Origin: Ramlibacter pallidus
Lineage (GTDB): Bacteria > Pseudomonadota > Gammaproteobacteria > Burkholderiales > Burkholderiaceae_C
Reading direction: 5' to 3'
Assembly (NCBI RefSeq): GCF_015070875.1
Contig: NZ_JADDIV010000006.1
Span: forward strand, 1 to 64,000
DNA length: 64,000 nucleotides
Shown: one piece after another, positions 26,404 to 35,599 of the stretch
How positions within the stretch are numbered: the first letter of the stretch is position 1
Layout: every line of letters begins with the position of its first letter
The notes under the pieces: generated by a model
Databases searched by the model: none
Seen by the model: only the letters and a program-made list of their open reading frames with translations
What the model was told of the DNA's origin: nothing
Program-made: the position numbers and the translations under genes

Positions 26404-26424
26404 GCCTAGGCTTCGCGCCTAGGC
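26404..26424. other. Paired GCCTAGGC palindromes downstream of tolA
   Basis: Two copies of the self-complementary octamer GCCTAGGC are spaced by TTCGC. They can fold as one hairpin or bind a dimeric protein. No T-run follows, so a terminator for the tol operon is not clear; the position in the 269-base gap before the binding-protein gene also suits an operator. Confidence 0.4.
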
Positions 26425-26545
26425 TGGCCGCGGATGCGGCGCCAAACGGGCATCCCGTGCTCCTTCTTTGAGAGCATCGACTGAAACCGCGTGTAAGAGC
26501 GCGCGGCGGGAGGCAAATCCCTCTTTCCAGCGCGTGCGCGCGCTC

Positions 26546-26582
26546 GCGACACTCGCGTAGCGCGGCAGTCCGGTGCTGGGAG
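26546..26582 (+). promoter_or_regulatory. Leader copy A of a motif shared with the gene at 29784
   Basis: GCGACACTCGC (26546-26556), then GCGCGGC, then GGTGCTGGGAG (26572-26582), in the same order and similar spacing as at 29716-29755. It ends 28 bases before the ATG at 26611. Function unknown. Confidence 0.5.
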
Positions 26583-26610
26583 CAGCGGAGCAGCGCGGAG
26601 GGAGAAAACA

Positions 26611-27738
26611 ATGAAACGTCGCCAGTTCCTGGTCCACGGCACCGGTCTCGGCATCGCCGCGGCCGTCGCCCCCATCACCATCGGCGCCGCCAACGCGGCC
26701 CCCATCCTGGTCGCGCAGTCGGCCGCGCTGTCCGGGCCGCAGGCGGGCTTCGGCACCGCGATGCGCGACGGCATCCTGGCCGCCATTCGCGGGGCCAACC
26801 GCAAGGGCGGCGTCAACGGCCGCGAGGTCAACCTGCTCTCGCTGGACGACCAGGGCGACAAGGCCAAGACCGAGGCGAACGTGGCGCTGCTCACCGGCGA
26901 CAGCCGCGTGCTGGGCCTCACCGGATTCACCACGCGCCCCTGCTCGGAAGCCGGCGCGGTGCTCGCCGCCAAGGAAGGCATCGCCCTGGTCGGCGCGTTC
27001 TCCGGCACGCCGCTGCTGTACGGCGACAAGGCCTCGACGACCTTCACCACGCGCGCCAGCTACGAGCGCGAACTCGACGCCATCGTGCGGCACTACCGCC
27101 TGCTCGGCCTCACGAAGTTCGGCTTCGTGCACCTCGAGGACGCGCGCAGCACCAACGTGCCGCTGCTGGAGAAGATCCTGGCGCAGCATGGCGGCCAGCT
27201 CACGGTGACCGCGGGGGTCGACCGCAAGGGCCCGAACCTGAACGACAGCGCGATCAAGACGCTCACGGCGAGCCAGCCCGAGGTGCTGATCATCCTGGCC
27301 AACAACGCGCCGCTCACCGGCTTCCTGCGCGAGTACGCGCCGAAGACCCTGGTGCTGCCGAAGATGGTGATCTCGTTCGTGGACCGCGAGAAGCTGCTCG
27401 CCGACCTGGGCAAGGACGCCGCGGGCGTCGGCTTCAGCGTCGTGGTGCCGGAGTACACGCGCGAGAAGTACTGGGTGGTGCGCGAGTTCGTCGCGCTGGC
27501 GAAGGAGATGAAGATCCCCGTCACGCCCGTGTCGCTGGAAGGCTTCGTCACCGGCCTCGCGCTGCTCGAAGGCCTGAAGCAATCGCGCACCGAATCGCGC
27601 GCCGCCCTGATCGAGGGCATGGGCCGCGTGGGCGCGCTGGATCTAGGCTACACCAACATCCGTTTCAGCCGCAGCGAGCGCACCGGCTCGCGCTTCGTCG
27701 ACCTGTCGCTCGCGTCGCGCTCGTCCGGCCTGGTCTGA
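26611..27738 (+). CDS. Branched-chain amino acid-type ABC transporter substrate-binding protein
   Basis: 375 residues, Peripla_BP_6/LivJ-like. The N-terminus MKRRQFLVHGTGLGIAAAVA carries a twin-arginine-like RRQFL motif and a hydrophobic core, so export may be by Tat. The mature part shows the typical start AAPILVAQSAALSGPQAGFG and GREVNLLSLDDQGD. The ligand is unknown; members bind amino acids, amides, urea or aromatic acids. No permease or ATPase gene is near. A GGAGGGAG ribosome site precedes the ATG. It lies 9 bases upstream of a dioxygenase gene, which suggests the ligand may be that enzyme's substrate. Confidence 0.85.
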   Translation: MKRRQFLVHGTGLGIAAAVAPITIGAANAAPILVAQSAALSGPQAGFGTAMRDGILAAIRGANRKGGVNGREVNLLSLDDQGDKAKTEANVALLTGDSRVLGLTGFTTRPCSEAGAVLAAKEGIALVGAFSGTPLLYGDKASTTFTTRASYERELDAIVRHYRLLGLTKFGFVHLEDARSTNVPLLEKILAQHGGQLTVTAGVDRKGPNLNDSAIKTLTASQPEVLIILANNAPLTGFLREYAPKTLVLPKMVISFVDREKLLADLGKDAAGVGFSVVVPEYTREKYWVVREFVALAKEMKIPVTPVSLEGFVTGLALLEGLKQSRTESRAALIEGMGRVGALDLGYTNIRFSRSERTGSRFVDLSLASRSSGLV

Positions 27739-27747
27739 GGGATCTCC

Positions 27748-28626
27748 ATGGCGATCGTCCACACCCCCATCACCCCCGCACTGGGCGCCTTGATCGAGGG
27801 CGTGGACCTGGCGGACATTTCCGCGCAGGAGTTCCGGCAGGTCTACGACATCTGGAAGCGGCACCACGTCATCGTGCTGCGGAACCAGCAGCTGACCAAC
27901 CCCCAGTTCGAGCGCTTCTCCGCGATGCTGGGCGAGCTGGACCCGCCGCCGAACCAGGGTGCCGGCCGCAAGAGCGTGCCCGGCCATCCGAACCTCTACG
28001 TCGTTTCCAACCGCAAGAACGCCAGCGGCCAGCCGATCGGCGCGCTGGGCGACGGCGAGGCGCAGTGGCACACCGACATGTCGTACCTGGAGCGGCCGCC
28101 CTTCGCCTCGATGCTGTGGTCCGTGGAGCTGCCGCGCACCGGCGGTGACACCTGGTTCGCCAGCATGCCGGCCGCCCTGCGATCGATGCCGGCGGAGCTG
28201 GTGAGCCGGCTGCGCACCCTCGCCATCAAGCACGACGGCACCTACGACAGCGGCGGCAACGTGCGCCAGGGCATGACGGCCAACGACGATCCCACGCAGT
28301 CCGTGGGCACGGTGCACCCGATGGTGATCGTGCAACCGGAAAGCGGCGAGCACACGCTCTACCTGGGCCGGCGGCGCAACGCCTGGATCGTGGGGATGCC
28401 GCTGGAGGAGTCCGAGCGGCTGTTGAACATCATCTGGAGCTACGCCACCGCCGAGGCCGTCACGTTGCGCCACCAGTGGCGGCTCGGCGACGTGGTGCTG
28501 TGGAACAACCTCACCACCATGCACCGGCGCGACGCGTTCCCCGCCGACGAGATTCGCACGCTGCACCGTTCGCAGATCAAGGGCAAGTACATCCTCTCGT
28601 CCCCCATCCAGAAGGAAGCCGCATGA
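27748..28626 (+). CDS. TauD/TfdA-family Fe(II)/2-oxoglutarate dioxygenase
   Basis: 292 residues. The iron ligands are the HTD of EAQWHTDMSYLERPP and the distal His of NLTTMHRRDAF, with the 2-oxoglutarate Arg in the closing HRSQIKG region. TauD/TfdA enzymes hydroxylate taurine, chlorophenoxyacetate, sulfonates, carnitine-like compounds and similar small acids; the substrate here is open. The stop overlaps the next gene (Bug-type binding protein) by 4 bases, and a binding-protein gene lies 9 bases upstream, so all three look like one catabolic operon. Confidence 0.88.
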   Translation: MAIVHTPITPALGALIEGVDLADISAQEFRQVYDIWKRHHVIVLRNQQLTNPQFERFSAMLGELDPPPNQGAGRKSVPGHPNLYVVSNRKNASGQPIGALGDGEAQWHTDMSYLERPPFASMLWSVELPRTGGDTWFASMPAALRSMPAELVSRLRTLAIKHDGTYDSGGNVRQGMTANDDPTQSVGTVHPMVIVQPESGEHTLYLGRRRNAWIVGMPLEESERLLNIIWSYATAEAVTLRHQWRLGDVVLWNNLTTMHRRDAFPADEIRTLHRSQIKGKYILSSPIQKEAA

Positions 28627-29630
28627 TCACCCGCCGCCAGTTCACCCAGGGCGCGCTCGCCTCCAGCCTGGGCGTGACGACCGCGCTGCACGCGCAGGAG
28701 CGCTATCCGAACAAGCCGATCCGGCTGGTGGTCGGCCTTGCCCCGGGAGGCATTGCGGACCAGACGGCGCGGATCATCGCGCCGCGCATGGCGGAGATCC
28801 TGGGACAGAACGTCGTGGTGGAGAACCGCACGGGCGCGGGCGGCGCCATTGCGACCAAGGCCGTGGCGGCCAGCGCCCCCGACGGCTACACGCTGCTGAT
28901 CGCCTTCGACGGCACGCACGTCACCATCCCGGCGGCGAATCCCGGCATCGGCTTCGACCCGACCGCGGACTTCACGCCGATCGGCAAGGCCGTCGATTCG
29001 CCCGTGCTGATCACCGCCCACCCGAGCTTCCCCGCCAACGACTTCGGCGAATTCGTGCGCCTGTCGCGCAAGCTGATCGGCTCGAGCGAGGCGGCACGCG
29101 TGATCGACTACGGGACGGCGGGGGTCGGCAGCACCGGCCACCTCACGATGGAGCTGCTCAAGCTGCGCCTGGGCTTCTACGCCGTGCACATCCCGTACCG
29201 CGGCGGCGGCGACGCCCGCGGCCAGGTCCTGGGCCGCCAGATCCCTCTGATGCTCGCGGCGGTGCCCACCACTTCGGGCGACATCCGCACCGGCACGCTG
29301 AAGGGCCTGGCCGTGACCAGCGCGAAGCGTTCGCCCGTGCTGCCGAACGTGCCGACGCTGGCGGAACTGGGCTACGCCGAACTGAAGGACCTGGACGTCA
29401 ACTCCTGGGTCGGCCTGGTCGCCCCTGCCCGCACGCCGGCCGCGGTGGTGGCGCGGCTCGATGCGGCCCTGCGCCAGACGCTCGCCAGCGACGACGTGAG
29501 CACGCGCCTGCTCCATACCGGCTCGGTCCCCGTCAAGAGCTCGCCGGAGATCTTCGCGAAGCAGATCTCCGCCGACTTCGGCCAGTGGAAACGCGTCATC
29601 GCCGACTCCCGCCTGCGCCTCGAAGCCTGA
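28623..29630 (+). CDS. Bug-family tripartite tricarboxylate transporter substrate-binding protein
   Basis: 335 residues. The N-terminus MITRRQFTQGALASS has a Tat-like RRQF motif. Bug (TctC) hallmarks follow: YPNKPIRLVVGLAPGG, NRTGAGGAIATKAVAASAPDGYTLL, GSTGHLTMELL and VPYRGGGDA-type sequence (HIPYRGGGDARG). Bug proteins bind small carboxylic acids, often without a nearby TctAB permease, as here. They are greatly expanded in Burkholderiales. It is translationally coupled to the dioxygenase gene. Confidence 0.92.
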   Translation: MITRRQFTQGALASSLGVTTALHAQERYPNKPIRLVVGLAPGGIADQTARIIAPRMAEILGQNVVVENRTGAGGAIATKAVAASAPDGYTLLIAFDGTHVTIPAANPGIGFDPTADFTPIGKAVDSPVLITAHPSFPANDFGEFVRLSRKLIGSSEAARVIDYGTAGVGSTGHLTMELLKLRLGFYAVHIPYRGGGDARGQVLGRQIPLMLAAVPTTSGDIRTGTLKGLAVTSAKRSPVLPNVPTLAELGYAELKDLDVNSWVGLVAPARTPAAVVARLDAALRQTLASDDVSTRLLHTGSVPVKSSPEIFAKQISADFGQWKRVIADSRLRLEA

Positions 29631-29715
29631 CCGCTCGATCCATTGGTGGCAATGGATCGAGGGCATTCGCCCACCGCCGCTAGGCAACTGGCCTAACACG
29701 CAGCCGCGGGCACTG

Positions 29716-29755
29716 GCGACACTCGCCACGAGCGCGGCCGTGAAGGTGCTGGGAG
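29716..29755 (+). promoter_or_regulatory. Leader copy B of a motif shared with the gene at 26611
   Basis: GCGACACTCGC (29716-29726), GCGCGGC, and GGTGCTGGGAG (29745-29755) repeat the blocks found at 26546-26582. It ends 28 bases before the ATG at 29784, the same distance as copy A. Just upstream, TAGG and CCTA arms (about 29683-29697) flank a short spacer. Confidence 0.5.
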
Positions 29756-29783
29756 TACCGGGCCCGCGCGCTGGGAGCAAGCC

Positions 29784-30992
29784 ATGGCGTCGTGGAAGAC
29801 CGCAGTCCCCTTCATCGCATTGCTGGCATCGGCGCTGGCCGCGCCCGCCCTCGCCCAGTCGGCACCGCCGCCGGGTGCGCTGCGCGTGCTGGTGAACCCC
29901 GGCGACAGCAGCGAACAATCGCGCTACGCCCTCTACTCCGCGTGGAAGGCGGCGGTCGAGCAGGCGCTGCGCAAGCATGTGCCGAACGTCCATGTCTCGC
30001 TTTCCAATGACGCGACCGCGGACCTGGGCTCCACGCGCGCCGGCATGCACGACGCGTTCGTGGGCCCGGCCCACGTGGTGGGCAGCGCCGTGCGCTACGG
30101 CTACAAGCCGGTGCTCGGCATCGGCAAGCCCGTGCAGGCCGTGCTGGTCGCGCCGAAGGACAGCGAGATCGGCAGCCTCGAGCAGGCGAAGGGCAAGCGA
30201 CTGGGCCTGCCGCTGCAGGACAGCGTGGTCACCTACCTGGTCCGCGGCGAGGTGAACGCGGCCAACACCACGATCAAGCGCCACTTCGCTTCGGTGTACG
30301 ACACGCGCTACCAGGACGCGCTGCTGCCCTGCCTGCAGGTGCGCCGCTGCGACGTGGTCGCCGTGGAGAAGGGCGTCTTCGACCGCTGGGTAGCGGCCGG
30401 CGAGCCGGTCAAGGCCATCATGCAGTCGCGGCCGGTGCCGGGCCTCAGCCTCGCCATCAAGGACGGGGCGAAGCCGGGTGTCGAGCCCCTGCAGGCCGCG
30501 CTGGCCGATGCGCCGCAGTTCGCTGCCCTGCTGCGCGGCGAGAACGCCCAACCCGTCGCGCACAAGGCGGACGACTTCAAGTACGTGGCGACGCTCGGCT
30601 ACTTCACGCCGCGCACCCTGCCCGGCGCCACCGTCGTCGATGCCAAGTCCGTCGCCCAGCTCCTGCAATCCGGCGCGACCTACGTCGACACGCGCACGGA
30701 CGCCGAATTCAAGGCCGGCCACGTGCCGGGGGCCGTCCTGGTCCCCTACGTGGAGAAGAGCGCGAAGGACGCCGACTTCGACGCGACGCTGGACAAGTTC
30801 GACCTGGCGAAGCTCGGGACCGACAAGAACGCCGAACTGGTCTTCGCCTGCAACGGGGCGGAATGCTGGAAGAGCTTCAAGGCCACGCAGGCCGCGCTGA
30901 AGGCGGGTTACCGCAAGGTCTACTGGTTCCGCGGCGGCTTTCCGGAGTGGCGAAGCTCCGGCATGAAATTCGACGGGGCCGCCGCGCAGTAG
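29784..30992 (+). CDS. PhnD-like periplasmic binding protein fused to a rhodanese domain
   Basis: 402 residues. A cleavable signal (FIALLASALAAPALAQ) exports it. Residues ~30-260 resemble PhnD/SsuA-type phosphonate or phosphite binding proteins: GALRVLVNPGD, a DATADLGSTRAGMHDAFVGPAHV segment in two parts, KRLGLPLQDSVVTYLVRGE and CDVVAVEKGVFDRW. Residues ~285-395 are a rhodanese domain: ATYVDTRTDAEFKAGHVPGA and an active-site loop FACNGAECWKS with the catalytic Cys. A periplasmic sulfurtransferase coupled to ligand capture is possible. It is preceded by the shared leader motif. The next gene starts 2 bases after its stop. Confidence 0.82.
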   Translation: MASWKTAVPFIALLASALAAPALAQSAPPPGALRVLVNPGDSSEQSRYALYSAWKAAVEQALRKHVPNVHVSLSNDATADLGSTRAGMHDAFVGPAHVVGSAVRYGYKPVLGIGKPVQAVLVAPKDSEIGSLEQAKGKRLGLPLQDSVVTYLVRGEVNAANTTIKRHFASVYDTRYQDALLPCLQVRRCDVVAVEKGVFDRWVAAGEPVKAIMQSRPVPGLSLAIKDGAKPGVEPLQAALADAPQFAALLRGENAQPVAHKADDFKYVATLGYFTPRTLPGATVVDAKSVAQLLQSGATYVDTRTDAEFKAGHVPGAVLVPYVEKSAKDADFDATLDKFDLAKLGTDKNAELVFACNGAECWKSFKATQAALKAGYRKVYWFRGGFPEWRSSGMKFDGAAAQ

Positions 30993-30994
30993 GG

Positions 30995-31297
30995 ATGGAC
31001 AGTGCGACCGCCACGGCGACGCACGCGGCGCTCGTTCGGGCCATCCACCAGAGGCACCGGCTGCGGTTCGTCTACCACGGCAAGCCGCGGCTCGTGGAAC
31101 CCCAGTGCTACGGCATCGGCACGCAGGGCACGCAGCTGCTGCGCGTGCACCAGCTGCGGGGCGGGGCCCAGCGCGAGCCGCTGTTCGACGTGGCGCAGAT
31201 CGAGCAGCTGCAGGTGCTCGACGAGGTGTTCGAGCGGCCCGGGCCGCACTACCGGAAGGACGACTCGGCGATGCGCAAGATCTTCGCGCAGCTGTAG
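30995..31297 (+). CDS. Small protein with a stand-alone WYL-like domain
   Basis: 100 residues. The sequence RHRLRFVYHGKPRLVEPQCYG and the closing LFDVAQIEQLQVLDEVFERP match the fold of WYL domains, which usually sit behind a helix-turn-helix in regulators and sense ligands or nucleic acids. No DNA-binding part is present here, and the literal W-Y-L triad is not seen. It begins 2 bases after the binding-protein/rhodanese gene, so the two are probably co-transcribed. It converges on dnaE with 5 bases between them. Function unknown. Confidence 0.7.
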   Translation: MDSATATATHAALVRAIHQRHRLRFVYHGKPRLVEPQCYGIGTQGTQLLRVHQLRGGAQREPLFDVAQIEQLQVLDEVFERPGPHYRKDDSAMRKIFAQL

Positions 31298-31302
31298 CCG
31301 CG

Positions 31303-34300
31303 TCAGCCTTCGTACACGATCTGCGCCTGCCCGCCGTGGGCCTGCGCCATCCAGCTGGCCAGCGCCGCATCGGTCGGGTAGAAGCGCACCTGCTCGCCCA
31401 GCTGCAGCTCGGCGACGGCGCTCTCGCGCTGCACCAGCAGCCGCACGCCCAGCCCACGCACCAGCTCGCCTTGCTCCGACATCTCGCGCTTGGGCGGGAA
31501 GTCGCGCAGCAGGCGCTGGATGTCCGGCGCCTGCCCGTTCACCGCGACCTTGAGGTACTTGCCGAAACGGCAGCGCGCCGTCGCCAGGTCCCAGATCTGC
31601 TGCACGTTCAGGCGGAAGCCGCCCGAGAAGCGGTCGGGCTGCAGCTTGGCCTGCACCACCACCAGCTCGTCGTCCTTGAACCAGGCGCGGTGCGGCCCGA
31701 ACACCGATTCGTCGGCGGCGGCCTCGATCACGTCGGTCTTGTCGTCCAGCTTGAACAGGGCCAGCTTGCCGCGCTGGCCGTTGATGACGCGCATGTCCGT
31801 CACGATGCCGGCCAGCATCAGCGGCTCGCGCGTGTCCACCAGTTCCTCGATGCGCCGCTTGCAGAAGCGCCGCACTTCGCGCTCGACCTCGTCGAACAGG
31901 TGGCCCGAAAGGTAGAAGCCGATCGCCGTCTTCTCCTGCGACAGGCGCTCCTTCACACCCCAGGGCGTGGCTTCGACCAGGTCCGGTTCCTCGGTGCTGG
32001 CGCCGTGCGTGTCGCCCATGTCGAAGAGGCCGCCCTGGTTGGCGTTCGCATCCTGCGCATTGGCGAAGTCGAAGGCGCGGTCGATGGAAGCGACCATCGC
32101 GGCGCGGTTCATCTGCAGGGAATCGAAGGCGCCGGCCTTGATCAGCGCTTCCACGCTGCGCTTGTTGATGCGCGTGCGGTCCACGCGGCAGCAGAAGTCG
32201 TACAGGCTCTGGAACGGACCGCCCTCTTCCCGCGCCGCGACGATGGCCTCGATGGCGGACTGCCCGGTGCCCTTCACCGCGCCGAGGCCGTAGCGGATCA
32301 CCTTGTCGGAGATCGGCTCGAAGCGGTACGTGCCGCGGTTCACGTCCGGCGGCTCGAAGGTGAGGCCGAACTTGTTCTGCGCATCCTCGAACAGCACCTT
32401 GAGCTTGTCGGTGTTGTCCATTTCGATGGTCATGTTGGCGCAGAAGAATTCCGCCGTGTAATGGACCTTCAGCCACGCCGTGTGGTACGCCAGCAGCGAA
32501 TAGGCGGCGGCGTGCGACTTGTTGAAGCCGTAGCCCGCGAACTTCTCCATCAGGTCGAAGATCTCGTCGGCCTTCTCCTGCGGGATGCCGTGCGTCTTGG
32601 CGGCGCCGGCGCGGAAGCGCTCGCGGTGCTCCGCCATCTCCTCGGCCTTCTTCTTGCCCATGGCGCGGCGCAGCAGGTCGGCGCCGCCGAGCGAGTAGCC
32701 GCCCAGGATCTGCGCGGTCTGCATCACCTGCTCCTGGTAGACCATGATCCCGTAGGTCTCGCCGAGCATCTGGGCCACCGCCGGGTGCGGGTACTCCACT
32801 TCCTCGCGGCCGTGCTTGCGGGCCACGAAGCTGGGGATCAGGTCCATCGGGCCCGGCCGGTACAGCGCGTTCAGCGCGATCAGGTCTTCCAGGCGCGAGG
32901 GCTTGGCGTCGCGCAGCATGCCCTGCATGCCGCGGGATTCGAACTGGAACACCGCTTCGGTCTTGCCGTCGGTGAACAGGCGGTAGGTGTGCGCGTCGTC
33001 GAGCGGGATGGTCTCGAAGGAGAAGTTCTCCTGGCCCGGGTGGCGCTTGACGATGAACTCGCGCGCGAGCTCCAGGATCGTCAGCGTGGCGAGGCCCAGG
33101 AAGTCGAACTTCACCAGGCCGGCGGCCTCCACATCGTCCTTGTCGTACTGGCTGACCGCGGAGTCGCTGCCCGGCTGCTGGTACAGGGGCGTGAAGTCGG
33201 TGAGCTTGCCGGGCGCGATCAGCACGCCGCCCGCGTGCATGCCGACGTTGCGCGTCATGCCCTCGAGCTTCTGCGCCAGGTCCAGCAGCGTGCGGACCTC
33301 GTCCTCGCGCTGGTAGCGTTCCTTCAGGATGGGCTCCTGCTCCAGCGCGTCGGCGATCGTGATGTGCGTGCCGGGCTTGTTCGGGATCAGCTTGCTGATG
33401 CCGTCGCAGAAGGTGTAGCTCATGTCGAGCACGCGGCCGACGTCGCGCACCGCGGCGCGCGCGGCCATCGTGCCGAAGGTGGCGATCTGGCTCACCGCGT
33501 CGCGTCCGTACTTCTCCTTCACGTACTCGATGACGCGGTCGCGGTTGCCCTGGCAGAAGTCGATGTCGAAGTCGGGCATCGACACCCGCTCGGGGTTCAG
33601 GAAACGCTCGAACAGCAGGTTGTACTGCAGCGGGTCGAGGTCGGTGATCTTCAGCGCGTAGGCCACCAGCGAGCCGGCGCCGGAACCACGGCCCGGGCCC
33701 ACGGGACAGCCGTTGTTCTTGGCCCAGTTGATGAAGTCGCCCACGATCAGGAAGTACCCCGGGAACCCCATCTTCAGGATGGTGCCGATCTCGAACTCCA
33801 GCCGCTCGACGTAGCGCGGGCGCTCCTTCTCGCGCTGCGCCTCGTTCGGATACAGCTGCACCAGCCGCTCCTTCAGGCCCTCGTGCGAGGCGTAGCGGAA
33901 GTACTCCTCGATCGGCATGCCGTTGGGCGTGGGGAAGTTCGGCAGCCGCGGCTTGCCCAACTCCAGCACCAGGTTGCAGCGGCGGGCGATCTCCAGCGTG
34001 TTGGCGACGGCGGAGGGCAGGTCGGCGAACAGCTCCACCATCTGCGCGGCGGACTTGAAGTACTGCTCGCGGGTGAACTTGCGCACGCGCCGCTGGTTGC
34101 CCAGGATCTCGCCCTCCGAGATGCACACGCGCGCCTCGTGCGCCTCGTAATCGTCGTCCTTCGTGAACTGCACCGGGTGGGTGGCGACCACCGGCAGGTT
34201 CAGCCGCGCCGCCAGCTGCACCGCAGCGGCGACGTGCACTTCGTCGTCGTTGCGGCCGGCGCGCTGCAGCTCGATGTAGAAGCGGTGCGGGAACATGCCG

Positions 34301-34767
34301 GCCAGCAGCAGCGCCACTTCGGAAGCGCGCCCTTCGTCGGCCTGCAGCAAGGCCTGCCCGATGGCACCCGCCTGCGCGCCCGCCAGCAGGATCAGGCCTT
34401 CCGAGAGCTCCTGCACCCACTCCAGCTTCACCACGGCCTGCGCGCGCACCACGTTGCGGGTCCAGCCGCGCGCGAGCAGCTCGCACAGGTTGAGGTAGCC
34501 CCTGTGGTTCTGCACCAGCAGCACCACGCGCGAGACGGCGGCGGCGTCCGGCGGCAGCCCCTGCAGCATCACCTCGCAGCCGACCACCGGCTTCAGGCCC
34601 TTGCCGCGCGCTTCCTTGTAGAACTTGATCGCGCCGAACAGGTTGTTGAGGTCGCTGATCCCCAGCGCCGGCTGCTGGTCGGCCGCCGCGGCCTTCACGA
34701 TCTCGTCGATGCGGTTGGTGCCGTCGACGACGGAAAACTCGGTGTGCAGGCGCAGGTGGACGAACAT
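31303..34767 (-). CDS. dnaE: DNA polymerase III subunit alpha
   Basis: 1154 residues from the ATG at 34767 ([16 protein letters not shown]); the frame is open 24 codons further up but those do not fit the family. This is the main replicative polymerase. The N-terminal PHP domain begins with HLRLHTEFS; the catalytic Asp pair is in [14 protein letters not shown], the helix-hairpin-helix region follows [14 protein letters not shown], and an OB-fold lies near [19 protein letters not shown]. Length and domain order match DnaE1 of betaproteobacteria rather than the shorter error-prone DnaE2. The gene stands alone on the minus strand, divergent from trhO. Confidence 0.95.
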   Translation of the reverse strand: MFVHLRLHTEFSVVDGTNRIDEIVKAAAADQQPALGISDLNNLFGAIKFYKEARGKGLKPVVGCEVMLQGLPPDAAAVSRVVLLVQNHRGYLNLCELLARGWTRNVVRAQAVVKLEWVQELSEGLILLAGAQAGAIGQALLQADEGRASEVALLLAGMFPHRFYIELQRAGRNDDEVHVAAAVQLAARLNLPVVATHPVQFTKDDDYEAHEARVCISEGEILGNQRRVRKFTREQYFKSAAQMVELFADLPSAVANTLEIARRCNLVLELGKPRLPNFPTPNGMPIEEYFRYASHEGLKERLVQLYPNEAQREKERPRYVERLEFEIGTILKMGFPGYFLIVGDFINWAKNNGCPVGPGRGSGAGSLVAYALKITDLDPLQYNLLFERFLNPERVSMPDFDIDFCQGNRDRVIEYVKEKYGRDAVSQIATFGTMAARAAVRDVGRVLDMSYTFCDGISKLIPNKPGTHITIADALEQEPILKERYQREDEVRTLLDLAQKLEGMTRNVGMHAGGVLIAPGKLTDFTPLYQQPGSDSAVSQYDKDDVEAAGLVKFDFLGLATLTILELAREFIVKRHPGQENFSFETIPLDDAHTYRLFTDGKTEAVFQFESRGMQGMLRDAKPSRLEDLIALNALYRPGPMDLIPSFVARKHGREEVEYPHPAVAQMLGETYGIMVYQEQVMQTAQILGGYSLGGADLLRRAMGKKKAEEMAEHRERFRAGAAKTHGIPQEKADEIFDLMEKFAGYGFNKSHAAAYSLLAYHTAWLKVHYTAEFFCANMTIEMDNTDKLKVLFEDAQNKFGLTFEPPDVNRGTYRFEPISDKVIRYGLGAVKGTGQSAIEAIVAAREEGGPFQSLYDFCCRVDRTRINKRSVEALIKAGAFDSLQMNRAAMVASIDRAFDFANAQDANANQGGLFDMGDTHGASTEEPDLVEATPWGVKERLSQEKTAIGFYLSGHLFDEVEREVRRFCKRRIEELVDTREPLMLAGIVTDMRVINGQRGKLALFKLDDKTDVIEAAADESVFGPHRAWFKDDELVVVQAKLQPDRFSGGFRLNVQQIWDLATARCRFGKYLKVAVNGQAPDIQRLLRDFPPKREMSEQGELVRGLGVRLLVQRESAVAELQLGEQVRFYPTDAALASWMAQAHGGQAQIVYEG

Positions 34768-34817
34768 GCGCCCGATTGTAGGAAAGCCAGGGAACCGATC
34801 CCCGCTTGACAGGTTCC

Positions 34818-34823
34818 TAGAAT
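34818..34823 (+). promoter_or_regulatory. -10 box abutting the trhO start
   Basis: TAGAAT, in the context GGTTCCTAGAAT, ends 8 bases before the GTG at 34832, with no Shine-Dalgarno between. A TTGACA at 34806-34811 is too close (6 bases) to act as the matching -35. The same 12 bases occur before the next gene. Confidence 0.5.
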
Positions 34824-34831
34824 GCCTGCTC

Positions 34832-35590
34832 GTGAACAATGTCCTGAACGTCTCCGCCTACCGTTTCGTGCCCCTGCCGGACGCCGCGCAGCTGCGCGAA
34901 CCGCTGCTGGCCCGCTGCCTGTCGCTGGCGCTGAAGGGGACGATCCTGCTCGCCCCGGAAGGCATCAACCTGTTCCTCGCCGGCGAGGCCGGCGCCGTGC
35001 GCTCGCTGCTGGACCACCTGCGGGAAGAACCGCGCCTGGCGGGGCTGGAAGCCAAGGAAAGCTGGTCGCCGGACGTGCCTTTCGGCCGCATGCGGGTGAA
35101 GGTCAAGCGCGAGATCATCCGGATGGACCATCCCGCCATCCAGCCGGCGGACGGCAGGGCGCCCGCGGTGGACGCGCCCACGCTCAAGCGCTGGCTGGAC
35201 CAGGGCCACGACGACGCGGGGCGGCCCGTGGTCACGCTCGACACGCGCAACGCCTTCGAAGTCGACCATGGCACCTTCGAAGGCGCGATCGACTGGCGCC
35301 TGGGCAAGTTCAGCGAATTCCCCGCGGCGCTGGCGGCGAACCGCGACGCCCTGCGCGGCAAGACGGTGGTGAGCTTCTGCACCGGAGGCATCCGTTGCGA
35401 GAAGGCCGCCCTCGTCATGCGGGAAGCCGGCCTGGACCACGTGTGGCAGCTCGAAGGCGGCATCCTGAAGTACTTCGAGGAAGCCGGCGGCGTGCATTTC
35501 CGGGGAACGTGTTTCGTTTTCGACGAAAGGCGTGCCGTGAACGCCGGACTGCAGCCCGTCCGCATTGGTGAACCCGCCGCCGGTTCCTAG
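34832..35590 (+). CDS. trhO: tRNA uridine(34) hydroxylase TrhO (rhodanese-like, YceA family)
   Basis: 252 residues from the GTG at 34832. An N-terminal acylphosphatase-like domain ([34 protein letters not shown]) is followed by a rhodanese domain with the active-site loop [13 protein letters not shown]. TrhO uses O2 to hydroxylate U34 of some tRNAs, making the precursor of mo5U/cmo5U. It lacks the Cys-rich C-terminal extension seen in longer YceA proteins. Its TAG stop lies inside the -10 box of the next gene. Confidence 0.9.
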   Translation: MNNVLNVSAYRFVPLPDAAQLREPLLARCLSLALKGTILLAPEGINLFLAGEAGAVRSLLDHLREEPRLAGLEAKESWSPDVPFGRMRVKVKREIIRMDHPAIQPADGRAPAVDAPTLKRWLDQGHDDAGRPVVTLDTRNAFEVDHGTFEGAIDWRLGKFSEFPAALAANRDALRGKTVVSFCTGGIRCEKAALVMREAGLDHVWQLEGGILKYFEEAGGVHFRGTCFVFDERRAVNAGLQPVRIGEPAAGS

Positions 35591-35593
35591 AAT
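35565..35593 (+). promoter_or_regulatory. Promoter of the spermidine-synthase-like gene
   Basis: TTGGTG (35565-35570), 17 bases, TAGAAT (35588-35593). The expected start of transcription, 7 bases on, is the A of the ATG at 35600, so the mRNA should be leaderless. The box overlaps the trhO stop codon. Confidence 0.6.
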
Positions 35594-35599
35594 CGGCGG

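Noticed and set aside
28440..31457. 1005-codon minus-strand frame opposite the dioxygenase, Bug and rhodanese-fusion genes
   Set aside because: Antisense shadow; the plus-strand genes have signals, motifs and ribosome sites.
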